From: Rhizobacter sp.
GTDB taxonomy: Bacteria > Pseudomonadota > Gammaproteobacteria > Burkholderiales > Burkholderiaceae_C
Assembly (NCBI GenBank): GCA_025359585.1
Contig: JANYFX010000677.1
Span: 1 to 17,525 of the forward strand
DNA length: 17,525 nt
Reading direction: 5' to 3'
Under the pieces are notes generated by a model that saw only the letters and a program-made list of their open reading frames with translations, was not told where the DNA came from and searched no databases. Shown here piece after piece: positions 7,123 to 15,008 of this stretch (its first letter is position 1; each line of letters begins with the position of its first letter). Made by a program: the position numbers and the translations under genes.

Positions 7123-9167
7123 AGCGCTGGCAGTCGTTGGGTTCGGTTTTGATGCTCGTGCTCGCGTGCGTGCCGATGCTGGGGTTCGTACCCACCAGCC
7201 GGGCCGCGAGCCCGGACGCCGACGACACGACCCAGCGCATCCTGGCCCTCGAAAGCCTGGGCCGCGCCCGCCCGGGCGAAGCCGCCGAGCAGCTCGAACA
7301 GCTGCGCGCCACGACCGCCGAGTTCAGCCCGCAACGGCTCGAGCTGCTCACGGTGCAAGGCCTGATGCTCGCGGTCGCATCGCAGGCCGAAGCGGCCGAG
7401 CGCGCGGCCGTGCAGCTCGATGCCTGGAGCAGCAAACCCGGCGCGCCGCTGGGCGCCGAAGCCGCCGCCGCCACGCTGCTGGTGCGGGCCCGCTCGACCG
7501 CGCGCAGCGGCAACCTGCAGCAGGCCGACGCGATGCTGCAGAAGGCAATGAACCACCTGCCGGCCACGCTGTCGGCGCGCGACCGCTGGCGTTTCGTGAC
7601 GGCGCTCGGCTACATCAGAAACGAATCGGGCAAGCTCGAAGACGCGGTGCGGCTGAACCACGAGGCGCTCGCGCTGGCCGACCAGCAAGCCGAACCCTGG
7701 CGCCAGGCGGAAGCGCGCAGCTCGCTCGCCTACAGCTACTACAACGCCAGACAATACGAGCGGGCACGCGCGCTGAACAACGAAGCGCTCGCACTCGCCA
7801 CGCAGGCGCAAGACCCGGTCTCGCTCGCACGCGCCCACAACACTGCGGCCATCGTGCTCGACGGCCTGGGTGATGTGCAGGGTGAACGGCGTTCCTTCGA
7901 ACTCGCGATCGACAACGCGCGCCGCGCCGGCGCGAAGATCCACGAAGTGCAGTACCTCGCCAACCTGGCCGACTTCTTCCTGAAGAACGCCGACTACAAG
8001 ACCGCGCTGGCTCAGGCCGAACGTGCGCTGCCGCTGGCGCGCGAGCTGAAAGACAGCAGCAGCGAAACGGTGGCGCTGGCCAACATCGGCCTGGCCCACA
8101 TCTCGCTGCAGCACCTCGACCTCGGCAAACGTTATGTGCGCGAGGCCATCGCGATCGACGAAAAACGCGGCTCGGTGAGCGGTGTTTCCGATCTCGTGCG
8201 CGAACTCGGCGTCTACCTCGAAAAGGCCGGCGACATGGCCGGCGCCGTGGCCGCCTACCACCAGCACCGCCACCTGGACGCGGGCATCCTGCGCAACGAC
8301 CAGCAAAAAGCCATTCTCGCGATGCAGGAGCAGTACGACGCCGACGGCCGCACCCGTGCACTCGCGCTGCTGAACCGCGAAGGCCAGATCAAGGCCGAAC
8401 AGCTGCGTCGGCGCGACCTGCAACAGCGCATGTGGTGGCTGCTCGCGGCGGCCTTCATGCTCTCGTTCGCGGTGGTGACGCTGCTGGTCCGGCGCGTGCG
8501 CCAGACCAACCGGCTGCTCTCGAGCAGCAACGAAAAGCTGAAGGTGCAAAGCGAACGCGACCCGCTGACGGGCCTGGCCAACCGGCGCCACTTTCAGGCC
8601 GTGATGCGCCAGCTCGCCGACGACGGCAAGCTGAGCGGCACGGTCTACCTGATCGACATCGACCACTTCAAGAACATCAACGACCGCCACGGCCACGGCG
8701 CGGGCGACGCGGTGCTGGTCGAAGTGGCGCGGCGCCTGCGCGACACGCTGCGCGAGCAGGACCTGATCGTGCGCTGGGGCGGCGAAGAATTTCTGGTGGT
8801 GGTTCAGTCGCTCGGGGCCGAGCAGGTCGACACGCTCGCGCAGCGCATGCTGGCTGCGCTCGACCACGCCCCGGTGACCGCCGGGGTGCACCACATCGCG
8901 GTGACCGGCTCGATCGGCTTCGCCACGTTCCCGATCGGCCCGGCTTCGCTGCGGGTCTCGTGGGAGCGTGCGATCAACCTCGTCGACACCGCCATGTACC
9001 TGGCCAAGGCACACGGCCGGAACCGGGCTTACGGCGTGCGTCTGTTGCAGGCGCGCGATGAAGCGGCGCTGGAAGAGATCACACGCTCGCTCGAGTCGGC
9101 CTGGCGCGACGGGCAGGTCACGCTGACCTTGCTGCAAGGGCGCACACCGATGGCGGCGGCGGCATGA
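7119..9167 (+). CDS. Diguanylate cyclase with exported TPR domain (first copy)
   Basis: The product (682 residues) starts with a Sec signal peptide (likely cut after TSRA). About 400 residues of helical TPR-like repeats follow, for example ARSSLAYSYYNARQYERARA and related units. One membrane helix lies at about 438-459, then a short coiled linker and a C-terminal GGDEF domain. That domain has GGEEF at 554-558, LIDIDHFKNINDRHGHGAGD and an RxxD inhibitory site at 545-548, so it should make c-di-GMP from two GTP and be product-inhibited. The topology puts the TPR region in the periplasm as a sensor or partner-binding module. The ATG overlaps the previous stop as ATGA, with GGAG eight bases upstream. 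The protein closely resembles its downstream neighbour. The input signal is unknown. Confidence 0.9.
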   Translation: MKRWQSLGSVLMLVLACVPMLGFVPTSRAASPDADDTTQRILALESLGRARPGEAAEQLEQLRATTAEFSPQRLELLTVQGLMLAVASQAEAAERAAVQLDAWSSKPGAPLGAEAAAATLLVRARSTARSGNLQQADAMLQKAMNHLPATLSARDRWRFVTALGYIRNESGKLEDAVRLNHEALALADQQAEPWRQAEARSSLAYSYYNARQYERARALNNEALALATQAQDPVSLARAHNTAAIVLDGLGDVQGERRSFELAIDNARRAGAKIHEVQYLANLADFFLKNADYKTALAQAERALPLARELKDSSSETVALANIGLAHISLQHLDLGKRYVREAIAIDEKRGSVSGVSDLVRELGVYLEKAGDMAGAVAAYHQHRHLDAGILRNDQQKAILAMQEQYDADGRTRALALLNREGQIKAEQLRRRDLQQRMWWLLAAAFMLSFAVVTLLVRRVRQTNRLLSSSNEKLKVQSERDPLTGLANRRHFQAVMRQLADDGKLSGTVYLIDIDHFKNINDRHGHGAGDAVLVEVARRLRDTLREQDLIVRWGGEEFLVVVQSLGAEQVDTLAQRMLAALDHAPVTAGVHHIAVTGSIGFATFPIGPASLRVSWERAINLVDTAMYLAKAHGRNRAYGVRLLQARDEAALEEITRSLESAWRDGQVTLTLLQGRTPMAAAA

Positions 9168-11245
9168 AGGCGACCCGGCTCATCGCCGCGCTGGGGCTGT
9201 GCCTCGTCATGCAAACGAGCGCGGCGGGCACCGCCTTCGTGCGCGACCCGTTCGACGAGCAGGTCGACGCCCTCGTGCGCGAAGGTTTCGAGCGCCCCGC
9301 GCAGGCGCTTGTCACACTGAAACAGTTGCAGCTCGAACACGCTGCGGTGCCCGACGAAGTGCGGGTGCTGCTGCAGGCCATCGGCAGCATCGAAGCGCGC
9401 ACCGGTGGCGCCGTGCGGGCCGGTGCGGCCGCCGAGCAGTTGCTCGCGCTGGCAAGCGATGGCCCGGGCAGCCGGGCCGTGGCGGCCTCGAATCTGGTGC
9501 GTGCGATGGTGGCCGAAAACGCCGGCCAGCCCGACGTGGCGGCCGCGTTGGCACAGTCGACCCTGGCGGCCTTCGAGGCCGGCTGCCCCGGGGCCGCACC
9601 GAACCCGGCCGGCCCCGAGACACGCAGCTGCGACTACCGTTCGGCCTGGCGGGTGCGGCAACTGTTGGCACAACGTGCGATGAGCATGGGCGTGCCGGCC
9701 ACCGCCACCATCCACACCCAGGCCGGGCTGGCACTGGCCGAGTGGGCCGGCGACGCACGCCGCCAGTCGAGCAACCTCAGCACGCTCGCCATGCTGGCCC
9801 AGGGCCGCGGTGAGCCGGGCACGGCGCAGCGTTTGATGGGCCATGCCAAACGCCTCGCGGCCCAGACCGGCGACCCGGTGCAGCGCGCTGGCGTCAGCGG
9901 CGGCGAAGCCCGGCTCGCCAGCATGCAAGGCGACCACAAGGCCTCGCTCCAGGCCTGGGAAGAGGCGCTCGCGCTTGCGGTGCAAGCGAACGCGCCGCGC
10001 CTCGAGGCGCAGATGCTGACCAACCTGAGCGATGCCTACTCGCGCCTCGCCCGCCCTGCCGACGCCTTGCGGGCCGCCGAGCGCGCGCTGGCGATCGTGC
10101 GCCGCCACAGCGACCTGCGCGGGGAGCGGGTGTTGATCAACAACATCGGCATCGCCAAGATCGGCCTCGGCCGCATTGCCGAAGGCCGGCTCGATCTGGC
10201 GCGTCTGCTGGAGATGTGGCAACAGAGCGGCGAGGCGGGGCGCCAGGCCGAAACCCTGCTCGAATTCGGCGAGGCCCTGGCCGCCGCCGGCGACGCGCGC
10301 GGTGCACTCGAGCTCTACCACCGCGAGCGTGCACTCAGCGCCGAGCTGATGCGCATGAACCGCAGCGCCGCACTCAAGGATCTGCAGACCCGCAACGACG
10401 CCGAAGCGCGCCAACGCGACATCGAGCTGCTCGGCCGCGACAACGCGCTGAAGACCGAAGCACTGGCGAATCGCGACCTGCTGCAGCGCCTGTGGTGGTT
10501 GCTGGCGGCGGTGATGCTGCTCGCGATCGTGCTCGTGACCCTGCTGTACCGGCGCGTGCGCGACACCCATCAGAAGCTCGCTGCCAGCCATGTACAGCTG
10601 CAGACCCAGAGCGAGCGCGACCCGCTGACCAACCTCGCGAACCGCCGCCACTTCCAGGCCGTGATGGAAGCGGCGACCGGGCGCGACGGCCAGAGCGTCG
10701 GCTTCGAAGGGGCGCTGCTGCTGGTCGACATCGATCACTTCAAACGTGTCAACGACGTGCACGGCCACGGCGCCGGCGACCAGGTGCTGGTCGAGGTGGC
10801 CAAACGACTGAATGAAGCGGTGCGCAGCGACGACCTGGTCGTGCGCTGGGGTGGCGAAGAGTTCCTGATCCTCGCGCCGCGCGCCGCGCCGGAGCAGGCC
10901 GAGCAGATGGCCGCTCGTGTGCTGCGCATCCTGGGCGAGACGCCGATCACGGTCGGCACCGAGTCGCTGCGGGTCACGGCCTCGATCGGCTACGCGCGTT
11001 TTCCGCTGCCGCCCTACAGCGCCGAAGTGCCCTGGGAGCAGGCGATCAACCTGGCCGACATGGCGCTCTACACCGCCAAGAACCAGGGCCGCAACCGGGC
11101 CGTGGGCATGGTGAGTTCGACGGCCTCGACGCGCGAGGCGCTGCGCAGTCTCGAGGCCGACTTCGATCAGGCCTGGCGGGAGGGCCGTGTCACGCTGCTG
11201 CAAACGCCGGGGCCGCAAGCGCAAGACACCTTGCGGGCCGCCTGA
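9164..11245 (+). CDS. Diguanylate cyclase with exported TPR domain (second copy)
   Basis: The product (693 residues) has the same plan as its upstream neighbour. A signal peptide is likely cut near QTSA-AG, a periplasmic TPR-like region reaches about residue 440, one membrane helix lies at 443-464, and a GGDEF domain follows. GGEEF is at 563-567, LVDIDHFKRVNDVHGHGAGD is present and an RxxD site lies at 554-557, so an active, product-inhibited cyclase is expected. The two proteins agree closely from the membrane helix through GGDEF and much less in the TPR part. This copy also has a Cys pair (C144 and C156) around a Pro/Gly-rich loop that the first copy lacks, a possible disulfide in the periplasm. 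The start overlaps the previous stop as ATGA. It is the last gene of the operon and faces a convergent gene. Confidence 0.9.
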   Translation: MKATRLIAALGLCLVMQTSAAGTAFVRDPFDEQVDALVREGFERPAQALVTLKQLQLEHAAVPDEVRVLLQAIGSIEARTGGAVRAGAAAEQLLALASDGPGSRAVAASNLVRAMVAENAGQPDVAAALAQSTLAAFEAGCPGAAPNPAGPETRSCDYRSAWRVRQLLAQRAMSMGVPATATIHTQAGLALAEWAGDARRQSSNLSTLAMLAQGRGEPGTAQRLMGHAKRLAAQTGDPVQRAGVSGGEARLASMQGDHKASLQAWEEALALAVQANAPRLEAQMLTNLSDAYSRLARPADALRAAERALAIVRRHSDLRGERVLINNIGIAKIGLGRIAEGRLDLARLLEMWQQSGEAGRQAETLLEFGEALAAAGDARGALELYHRERALSAELMRMNRSAALKDLQTRNDAEARQRDIELLGRDNALKTEALANRDLLQRLWWLLAAVMLLAIVLVTLLYRRVRDTHQKLAASHVQLQTQSERDPLTNLANRRHFQAVMEAATGRDGQSVGFEGALLLVDIDHFKRVNDVHGHGAGDQVLVEVAKRLNEAVRSDDLVVRWGGEEFLILAPRAAPEQAEQMAARVLRILGETPITVGTESLRVTASIGYARFPLPPYSAEVPWEQAINLADMALYTAKNQGRNRAVGMVSSTASTREALRSLEADFDQAWREGRVTLLQTPGPQAQDTLRAA

Positions 11246-11256
11246 CGGTGTGACTT

Positions 11257-11278
11257 GCGCGGGCCGGCGACGGCGCGC
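11257..11278. terminator. Hairpin between convergent genes
   Basis: The arms GCGC/GCGC and GCCG/CGGC pair, with a two-base GG bulge, around a GCGA loop of the stable GNRA type. The hairpin lies in the 39 bases between the operon stop and the zinc-ribbon gene stop. No clear T-run follows on either strand, so a factor-independent terminator is only tentative; it may protect 3' ends. Confidence 0.35.
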
Positions 11279-11284
11279 CCCCGT

Positions 11285-12211
11285 TCACTCTTTCGCCGGA
11301 GCCGGGTCCAGCGTGCAGAAACCGAGCGCGGCCATGTTGGAAGTGCAAGCCGCCGGTGCAGCGGCCGGCCGGGCGGCTGCACGTGCCTTGCTGCCTTTTG
11401 GCGCGGCCACAGGACCATTGGACTGGCCAGCCTTCGACCCGGCAGCGGCGCCGTTCGGGTGTATGACGAGTGCACTCTCGGGCACCACTTCCAGAGGCGG
11501 GAACGACAGTCGCACGCGGTCCGGCGCGTCGTCGTTCGCCGACACCGAGAAGGGCCGCTCGGGAGACTCGGCGAGCCGCGGCATCAAGGGAGTGCTGGGC
11601 GTGACGGGCGCTGGCGCAGCGCTCGCAGGCCTGGGCGCCGGCGCGCGCCACCACAGCGCGGCCGCCGCGCCCACGAGCGTCAGGCCTGCGATTGCAGCGA
11701 TCACTCGCAAGCGGCGCGACGGCAGCGGCCGGGCCGCGGCCAACGGGCCCGTGCCTTCGACGAACAAGGTGAGCACCGGCAGGTCGGCCGTGTTCAGCGG
11801 GGCCACTGCATCGGCCACGGCCTGCACCGACGCGGGGTCGCCAGCACGCGAGACCAGGTGCAAACCGGGTCGGCCTTCGGCCAGCGGAACAGCCCGTGCC
11901 ACGGGTTCCGGGGGGCGCTCGGTCACGGGCTCTGCAGCGACCGCGGCCTCGAAGCGCCCGAACAGTCGCAGATCGGTGTCGCAGCCCCAGCACAAGGCTG
12001 CCGAGCGGCCGTTGAGCGTGCCGCACCGCGGGCAAGGAACAAGGTGGGGCGCGTGGGCCGCAACGCCCGATGGCGGCGCCCGGAGCGGCTCGCCATGCGC
12101 AGGCCCGCGCTCGGGCTGCGTGCCGATGACCGGCGGCACGCCGTGCGGCAAGGCGCCGCCGGGTTCGGGTCGGCGAGCCGAAGTCATGACGCAGCGTTCA
12201 TTTGCAGCCAC
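11285..12211 (-). CDS. Zinc-ribbon single-pass membrane protein, unknown function
   Basis: I do not recognise this 308-residue protein as a named family. Residues 60-77 hold a zinc ribbon: CPRC, ten residues, then CWGC (C60, C63, C74, C77). A low-complexity Pro/Ala region follows, then a single membrane helix at about 168-188 and a Pro/Ala-rich tail ending with C289 and C299 in CTSNMAALGFC. With the ribbon in the cytoplasm, the tail would be outside, where its two cysteines could form a disulfide. The GTG at 12211 gives the longest form; an ATG at 12187 is equally possible, and neither has a strong Shine-Dalgarno site. It lies 77 bases downstream of rep on the same strand and may share its transcript. 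A role in envelope or assembly is a guess only. Confidence 0.65.
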   Translation of the reverse strand: MAANERCVMTSARRPEPGGALPHGVPPVIGTQPERGPAHGEPLRAPPSGVAAHAPHLVPCPRCGTLNGRSAALCWGCDTDLRLFGRFEAAVAAEPVTERPPEPVARAVPLAEGRPGLHLVSRAGDPASVQAVADAVAPLNTADLPVLTLFVEGTGPLAAARPLPSRRLRVIAAIAGLTLVGAAAALWWRAPAPRPASAAPAPVTPSTPLMPRLAESPERPFSVSANDDAPDRVRLSFPPLEVVPESALVIHPNGAAAGSKAGQSNGPVAAPKGSKARAAARPAAAPAACTSNMAALGFCTLDPAPAKE

Positions 12212-12288
12212 TCGCTTTCACGCAGGTCGATCGTGACCCGGGGCGCAGAAGTTACCTTGTTTCGGGGCACGCTCCACTCCCTAGAACG

Positions 12289-14385
12289 CTAACGCGCCCC
12301 GGGCGCAGCGTCGGCCTCGGCCTTTGCGCGAAGCGCCCGCTGCGCCGCCGCCTCGCGCAAGGCCTTGAGCTTTTCGCGCGGGTCTTCCTTGGCAACCACT
12401 TCGTGCAGTTTCATCTCGCCGATGAAGCGGCTCGGCATGCCCAGCACGAAGTCGCGCCCGCGCTTGCGGCGCTTGAGCGTGCTCACCGCGAGCGAGGTGC
12501 GCGCACGGGTGATGCCCACGTACATCAGCCGGCGCTCTTCTTCGAGGCGCTGCGCGGTCATGTCGTCGTCTTCGCTGCGAAACGGCAGCAGGCCTTCGTT
12601 CACGCCGACCAGCATCACGTGCGGCCACTCCAGTCCCTTCGCAGCGTGCAGCGTGCTGAGCGTGACCACGTTCTGGTCGTCGCCGCGCTCGGCCAGGCTG
12701 ATGATGATCGAGATGGTCTGCGCCACGTCGAGCACGCTTTTTTTCTCGGTCTCGAACGAAGCGCCGCCGTCGTTTTCGATCTCGCCGCCGCAGCGCTTGG
12801 CGATCCAGTCGATGAAGTCGAGCACGTTGCTCCAGCGCGCCGCCGAGATCTTCTCGCTGTCTTCGCCCTCGTAGAGGTGCTTTTCGTAGTCGATGTCTTT
12901 CAGCCAGCCGAGCAGCAGCACTTTCGCGTCTTCGGCGCCGGTGGTGTGGCGGGCGCGGAACTCCAGGTCGTTCACGTAGCGGCCGAACTCGTGCAGCGAG
13001 CCGACCGCACGCGCGCTCAGGGCCGTGCCCAGGCTCTCGGCGAAGAGCGCATCGAACAGGCTCTTCTTCCACTTGCCGGCGAACTCGGCCAGGCTCGTCA
13101 GCGTCTGGTGGCCGATGCCACGCTTGGGCGTGTTGACAGCGCGAAGAAACGCGGGGTCGTCGTCGTTGTTGACCAGCAGGCGCAGCCAGGCACACAGGTC
13201 CTTGATCTCGGCGCGGTCGAAAAAACTCTGGCCGCCCGAGACCTTGTAAGGAAGACTCGCCTTGCGCAGCGCTTTTTCGAACACACGCGCCTGGTGGTTG
13301 GCGCGGTAGAGCACCGCGAAATCCTTCAACTCGACCTCGGCACCCCCAGCCACCGAAGCACCCGCCGTGCCGCCACCGCGCAGCGCCTGAATGCGCGCGA
13401 CGGCCCGCTCGGCTTCGTGCTCTTCGTCGTCGCTCTCGATCAGGCGCACCGGTTCTCCATCACCGAACGCGCTCCAGAGTTTTTTCTCGAACAGCTTCGG
13501 GTTGTTGCCGATCACCATGTTGGCGGCGCGCAGGATGTTGCCGGTGGAGCGGTAGTTCTGCTCCAGCGCGATGACCTTGAGCGTGGGGTATTCCTGAGGC
13601 AGGCGCTTCAGGTTGTCGATGGTGGCACCACGCCAGCCGTAGATGCTCTGATCGTCGTCGCCCACGGCCGTGAACAAGGCGCGCTCGCCGACGAGCGACT
13701 TGAGCATCTCGTACTGGATCGTGTTGGTGTCCTGGTATTCGTCGACCAGCACGTAGCGCAAGGTGTCTTGCCACTTGCTGCGGACTTCTTCGTCGCGCAG
13801 CAAGAGCTTGTGCGGCAAGCCGATCAGGTCGTCGAAGTCGACCGCCTGGAACGCGGCCAGGCGCTCTTCGTAGCGCTGCATCACGCGCGCCGCCACCTGC
13901 TCGTCGGCATTGCTCGCGACGGCTTGCGCCTGCTCGCTGTTCAGGCCCTGGTTCTTCCAGCCGCTGATGGCCCACTGCCAGCGCCGCGCGAGCGCGTTGT
14001 CGGTGCTGGCGCCGGCGTCTTTCAGGATGGAGAGCACGTCGTCGCTGTCGAGAATGCTGAACTGCTCTTTGAGGCCGAGGCGGCTGCCGTCCACACGCAG
14101 AATGCGCACGCCGAGCGAGTGAAAGGTGCTGATGACGAGGTGCTTCGCCGCACGCGCACCGACCAGTTCCTTGGCGCGCTCGCGCATCTCTTGCGCTGCC
14201 TTGTTGGTGAAGGTGATCGCGGCAATCTGGCCCGGCGCGTAACCGGCCTGCAGCAGGCGTGCGATCTTGTGCGTGATCACCCGCGTCTTGCCCGAGCCCG
14301 CGCCGGCGAGCACCAGGCAGGGGCCGCTGAGGTGGTGTACTGCTTCGAGCTGGGCGGGGTTGAGAGAAGGCGGGGGCGAGGACAC
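12289..14385 (-). CDS. rep: ATP-dependent DNA helicase Rep (UvrD/PcrA superfamily 1A)
   Basis: The product (698 residues from the GTG at 14385) is a 3'-5' superfamily 1A helicase that helps replication forks pass protein blocks. All motifs are visible: AGAGSGKT (27-34, K33), ITFTNKAAQEM, DEYQD (215-219), GDDDQSIYGWRGA, LEQNYRS, TLHAAKGLEWP, and RRLMYVGITRAR. Rep is preferred over UvrD because of NYRSTGNILRAANMVIGNN followed by LFEKKLWS, DEEHEAERAV, YRANHQARVFEKALR and KISGG-like KVSGGQSFF, which closely track E. coli Rep. The frame stays open 106 codons further upstream, but those residues are Pro/Arg-rich and absent from Rep. A GTG start just before SLNPAQLEAV matches the family N terminus and length. 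There is no good Shine-Dalgarno site. Confidence 0.93.
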   Translation of the reverse strand: MSSPPPSLNPAQLEAVHHLSGPCLVLAGAGSGKTRVITHKIARLLQAGYAPGQIAAITFTNKAAQEMRERAKELVGARAAKHLVISTFHSLGVRILRVDGSRLGLKEQFSILDSDDVLSILKDAGASTDNALARRWQWAISGWKNQGLNSEQAQAVASNADEQVAARVMQRYEERLAAFQAVDFDDLIGLPHKLLLRDEEVRSKWQDTLRYVLVDEYQDTNTIQYEMLKSLVGERALFTAVGDDDQSIYGWRGATIDNLKRLPQEYPTLKVIALEQNYRSTGNILRAANMVIGNNPKLFEKKLWSAFGDGEPVRLIESDDEEHEAERAVARIQALRGGGTAGASVAGGAEVELKDFAVLYRANHQARVFEKALRKASLPYKVSGGQSFFDRAEIKDLCAWLRLLVNNDDDPAFLRAVNTPKRGIGHQTLTSLAEFAGKWKKSLFDALFAESLGTALSARAVGSLHEFGRYVNDLEFRARHTTGAEDAKVLLLGWLKDIDYEKHLYEGEDSEKISAARWSNVLDFIDWIAKRCGGEIENDGGASFETEKKSVLDVAQTISIIISLAERGDDQNVVTLSTLHAAKGLEWPHVMLVGVNEGLLPFRSEDDDMTAQRLEEERRLMYVGITRARTSLAVSTLKRRKRGRDFVLGMPSRFIGEMKLHEVVAKEDPREKLKALREAAAQRALRAKAEADAAPGAR

Positions 14386-14421
14386 GGAAGCAGAGGGTGG
14401 CGGCGGGCCGCAAGGCGTCGG

Positions 14422-14427
14422 ATCATA
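14422..14427 (-). promoter_or_regulatory. Likely -10 box of rep
   Basis: TATGAT on the minus strand, one base from consensus, would start transcription about 30 bases before the GTG at 14385. A poor -35 candidate, TCGACG, lies 19 bases upstream. The box supports the downstream GTG over the far-upstream start, which would lie ahead of the promoter. Confidence 0.45.
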
Positions 14428-14614
14428 GCGGGCCTCGCAGCGCCCTCGTCGAGGCAGAGTCCACCCACCCCAGGCCGGCACCGTGTGGGCGAATGTCACA
14501 AACGTGTGCGCCCCGGACACGATTGCGCCCATGCCGGGCGACTTCTTGGGCCGTATCGCGGTCTGGATCGCGCGCCCTGGCACCGGCCGAGGCGGTGGCG
14601 CGGAATACTGCGCT

Positions 14615-14636
14615 CCAACAACTCTTGCGTTGTGGG
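14615..14636. promoter_or_regulatory. Hairpin upstream of the 91-residue gene
   Basis: CCAACAAC and GTTGTGGG pair at seven of eight positions around the six-base loop TCTTGC. It lies about 60 bases before the ATG at 14696, with no T-run after it. It could be a leader structure or operator; nothing identifies it. Confidence 0.3.
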
Positions 14637-14695
14637 CCCGCAGCTCGACCCGAGCGGCAACAAGGCCGCGCCGCGCAGCCCAGCCGGAACCCGCC

Positions 14696-14971
14696 ATGGT
14701 CACCTTTCAGAGCATTCGCAAAACCTTCCTGCCGAACAGCGGCGTCAGGCCCGCTGCGCCTGATCTGGAGGCGCTGCGTGAGCTCTGCTTCACGCTGCTG
14801 GCCGACGTACCGGCGTCGGACCGCAAGGCGATGCTGTTGCGCATCGAGAACATGCGCCGCGCCGAGGACACCTGGTATTTGCGCGGCGCGCTGTTCGACG
14901 TGATCTCGCTCTTTCACGGCGAGGCCACGGCCCGCGAGCGGCTGGCGACGCTGGACGAACAATTGCGCTGA
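14696..14971 (+). CDS. Small unknown protein, 91 residues
   Basis: I do not recognise this protein. It begins MVTFQSIRKTFLP and is mostly helical in character, with charged and hydrophobic residues mixed in a soluble pattern (LEALRELCFTLLADV, DRKAMLLRIENMRRAEDTWY, LRGALFDVISLFHG). It has no signal peptide and no membrane segment. Coding is supported by a protein-like amino-acid mix, strong G/C third positions and a clean fit between the rep spacer and the next gene, 37 bases away. The Shine-Dalgarno site is weak (GGAAC ending five bases before the ATG). The sequence could be a small adaptor or a stand-alone helical bundle; no function can be given. An in-frame upstream extension to about 14483 reads as low-quality sequence. 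Confidence 0.65.
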   Translation: MVTFQSIRKTFLPNSGVRPAAPDLEALRELCFTLLADVPASDRKAMLLRIENMRRAEDTWYLRGALFDVISLFHGEATARERLATLDEQLR

Positions 14972-14991
14972 GCGGCACCGCGGCAGCGGCT

Positions 14992-15000
14992 TGCGATACT
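14992..15000 (+). promoter_or_regulatory. Possible extended -10 promoter of the AEC gene
   Basis: TGC followed by GATACT resembles an extended -10 element and ends eight bases before the ATG at 15009. Transcription would start at or next to the start codon, giving a leaderless message; no Shine-Dalgarno sequence is present. No -35 is evident, as can be true of extended -10 promoters. Confidence 0.35.
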
Positions 15001-15008
15001 TGCGGTCG

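Larger units (their letters stand above)
14386..14695. other. 310-base divergent spacer between rep and the 91-residue gene
   Basis: I find no credible gene here. It holds the likely rep -10 box on the minus strand, a hairpin near the right end, and two similar short words, CGTGTGGGCG (14482-14491) and CGTGTGCGC (14503-14511). An AATACT box at 14604-14609 could serve the plus-strand gene, but no -35 supports it. Confidence 0.6.

Noticed and set aside
7119..7175. Lipoprotein signal in the first TPR cyclase (LVLAC)
   Set aside because: The hydrophobic stretch continues past the Cys and ends in a normal SRA-A cleavage site, so ordinary Sec export fits better.
4396..11224. Very long open frames on the minus strand opposite the c-di-GMP operon (for example 4396-6942, 7020-9137, 9029-11224)
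   Set aside because: They mirror real genes with well-conserved domains on the plus strand, and their products are Arg/His/Gln/Val-rich without recognisable domains. High GC third positions keep such frames open.
14484..14500. CRP/FNR-like site TGTGGGCGAATGTCACA
   Set aside because: The half-sites are one base too far apart for the usual TGTGA-N6-TCACA spacing and the left half is imperfect.
12202..14763. 853-codon plus-strand frame opposite rep
   Set aside because: The minus strand contains every helicase motif in order; the plus-strand product has none.
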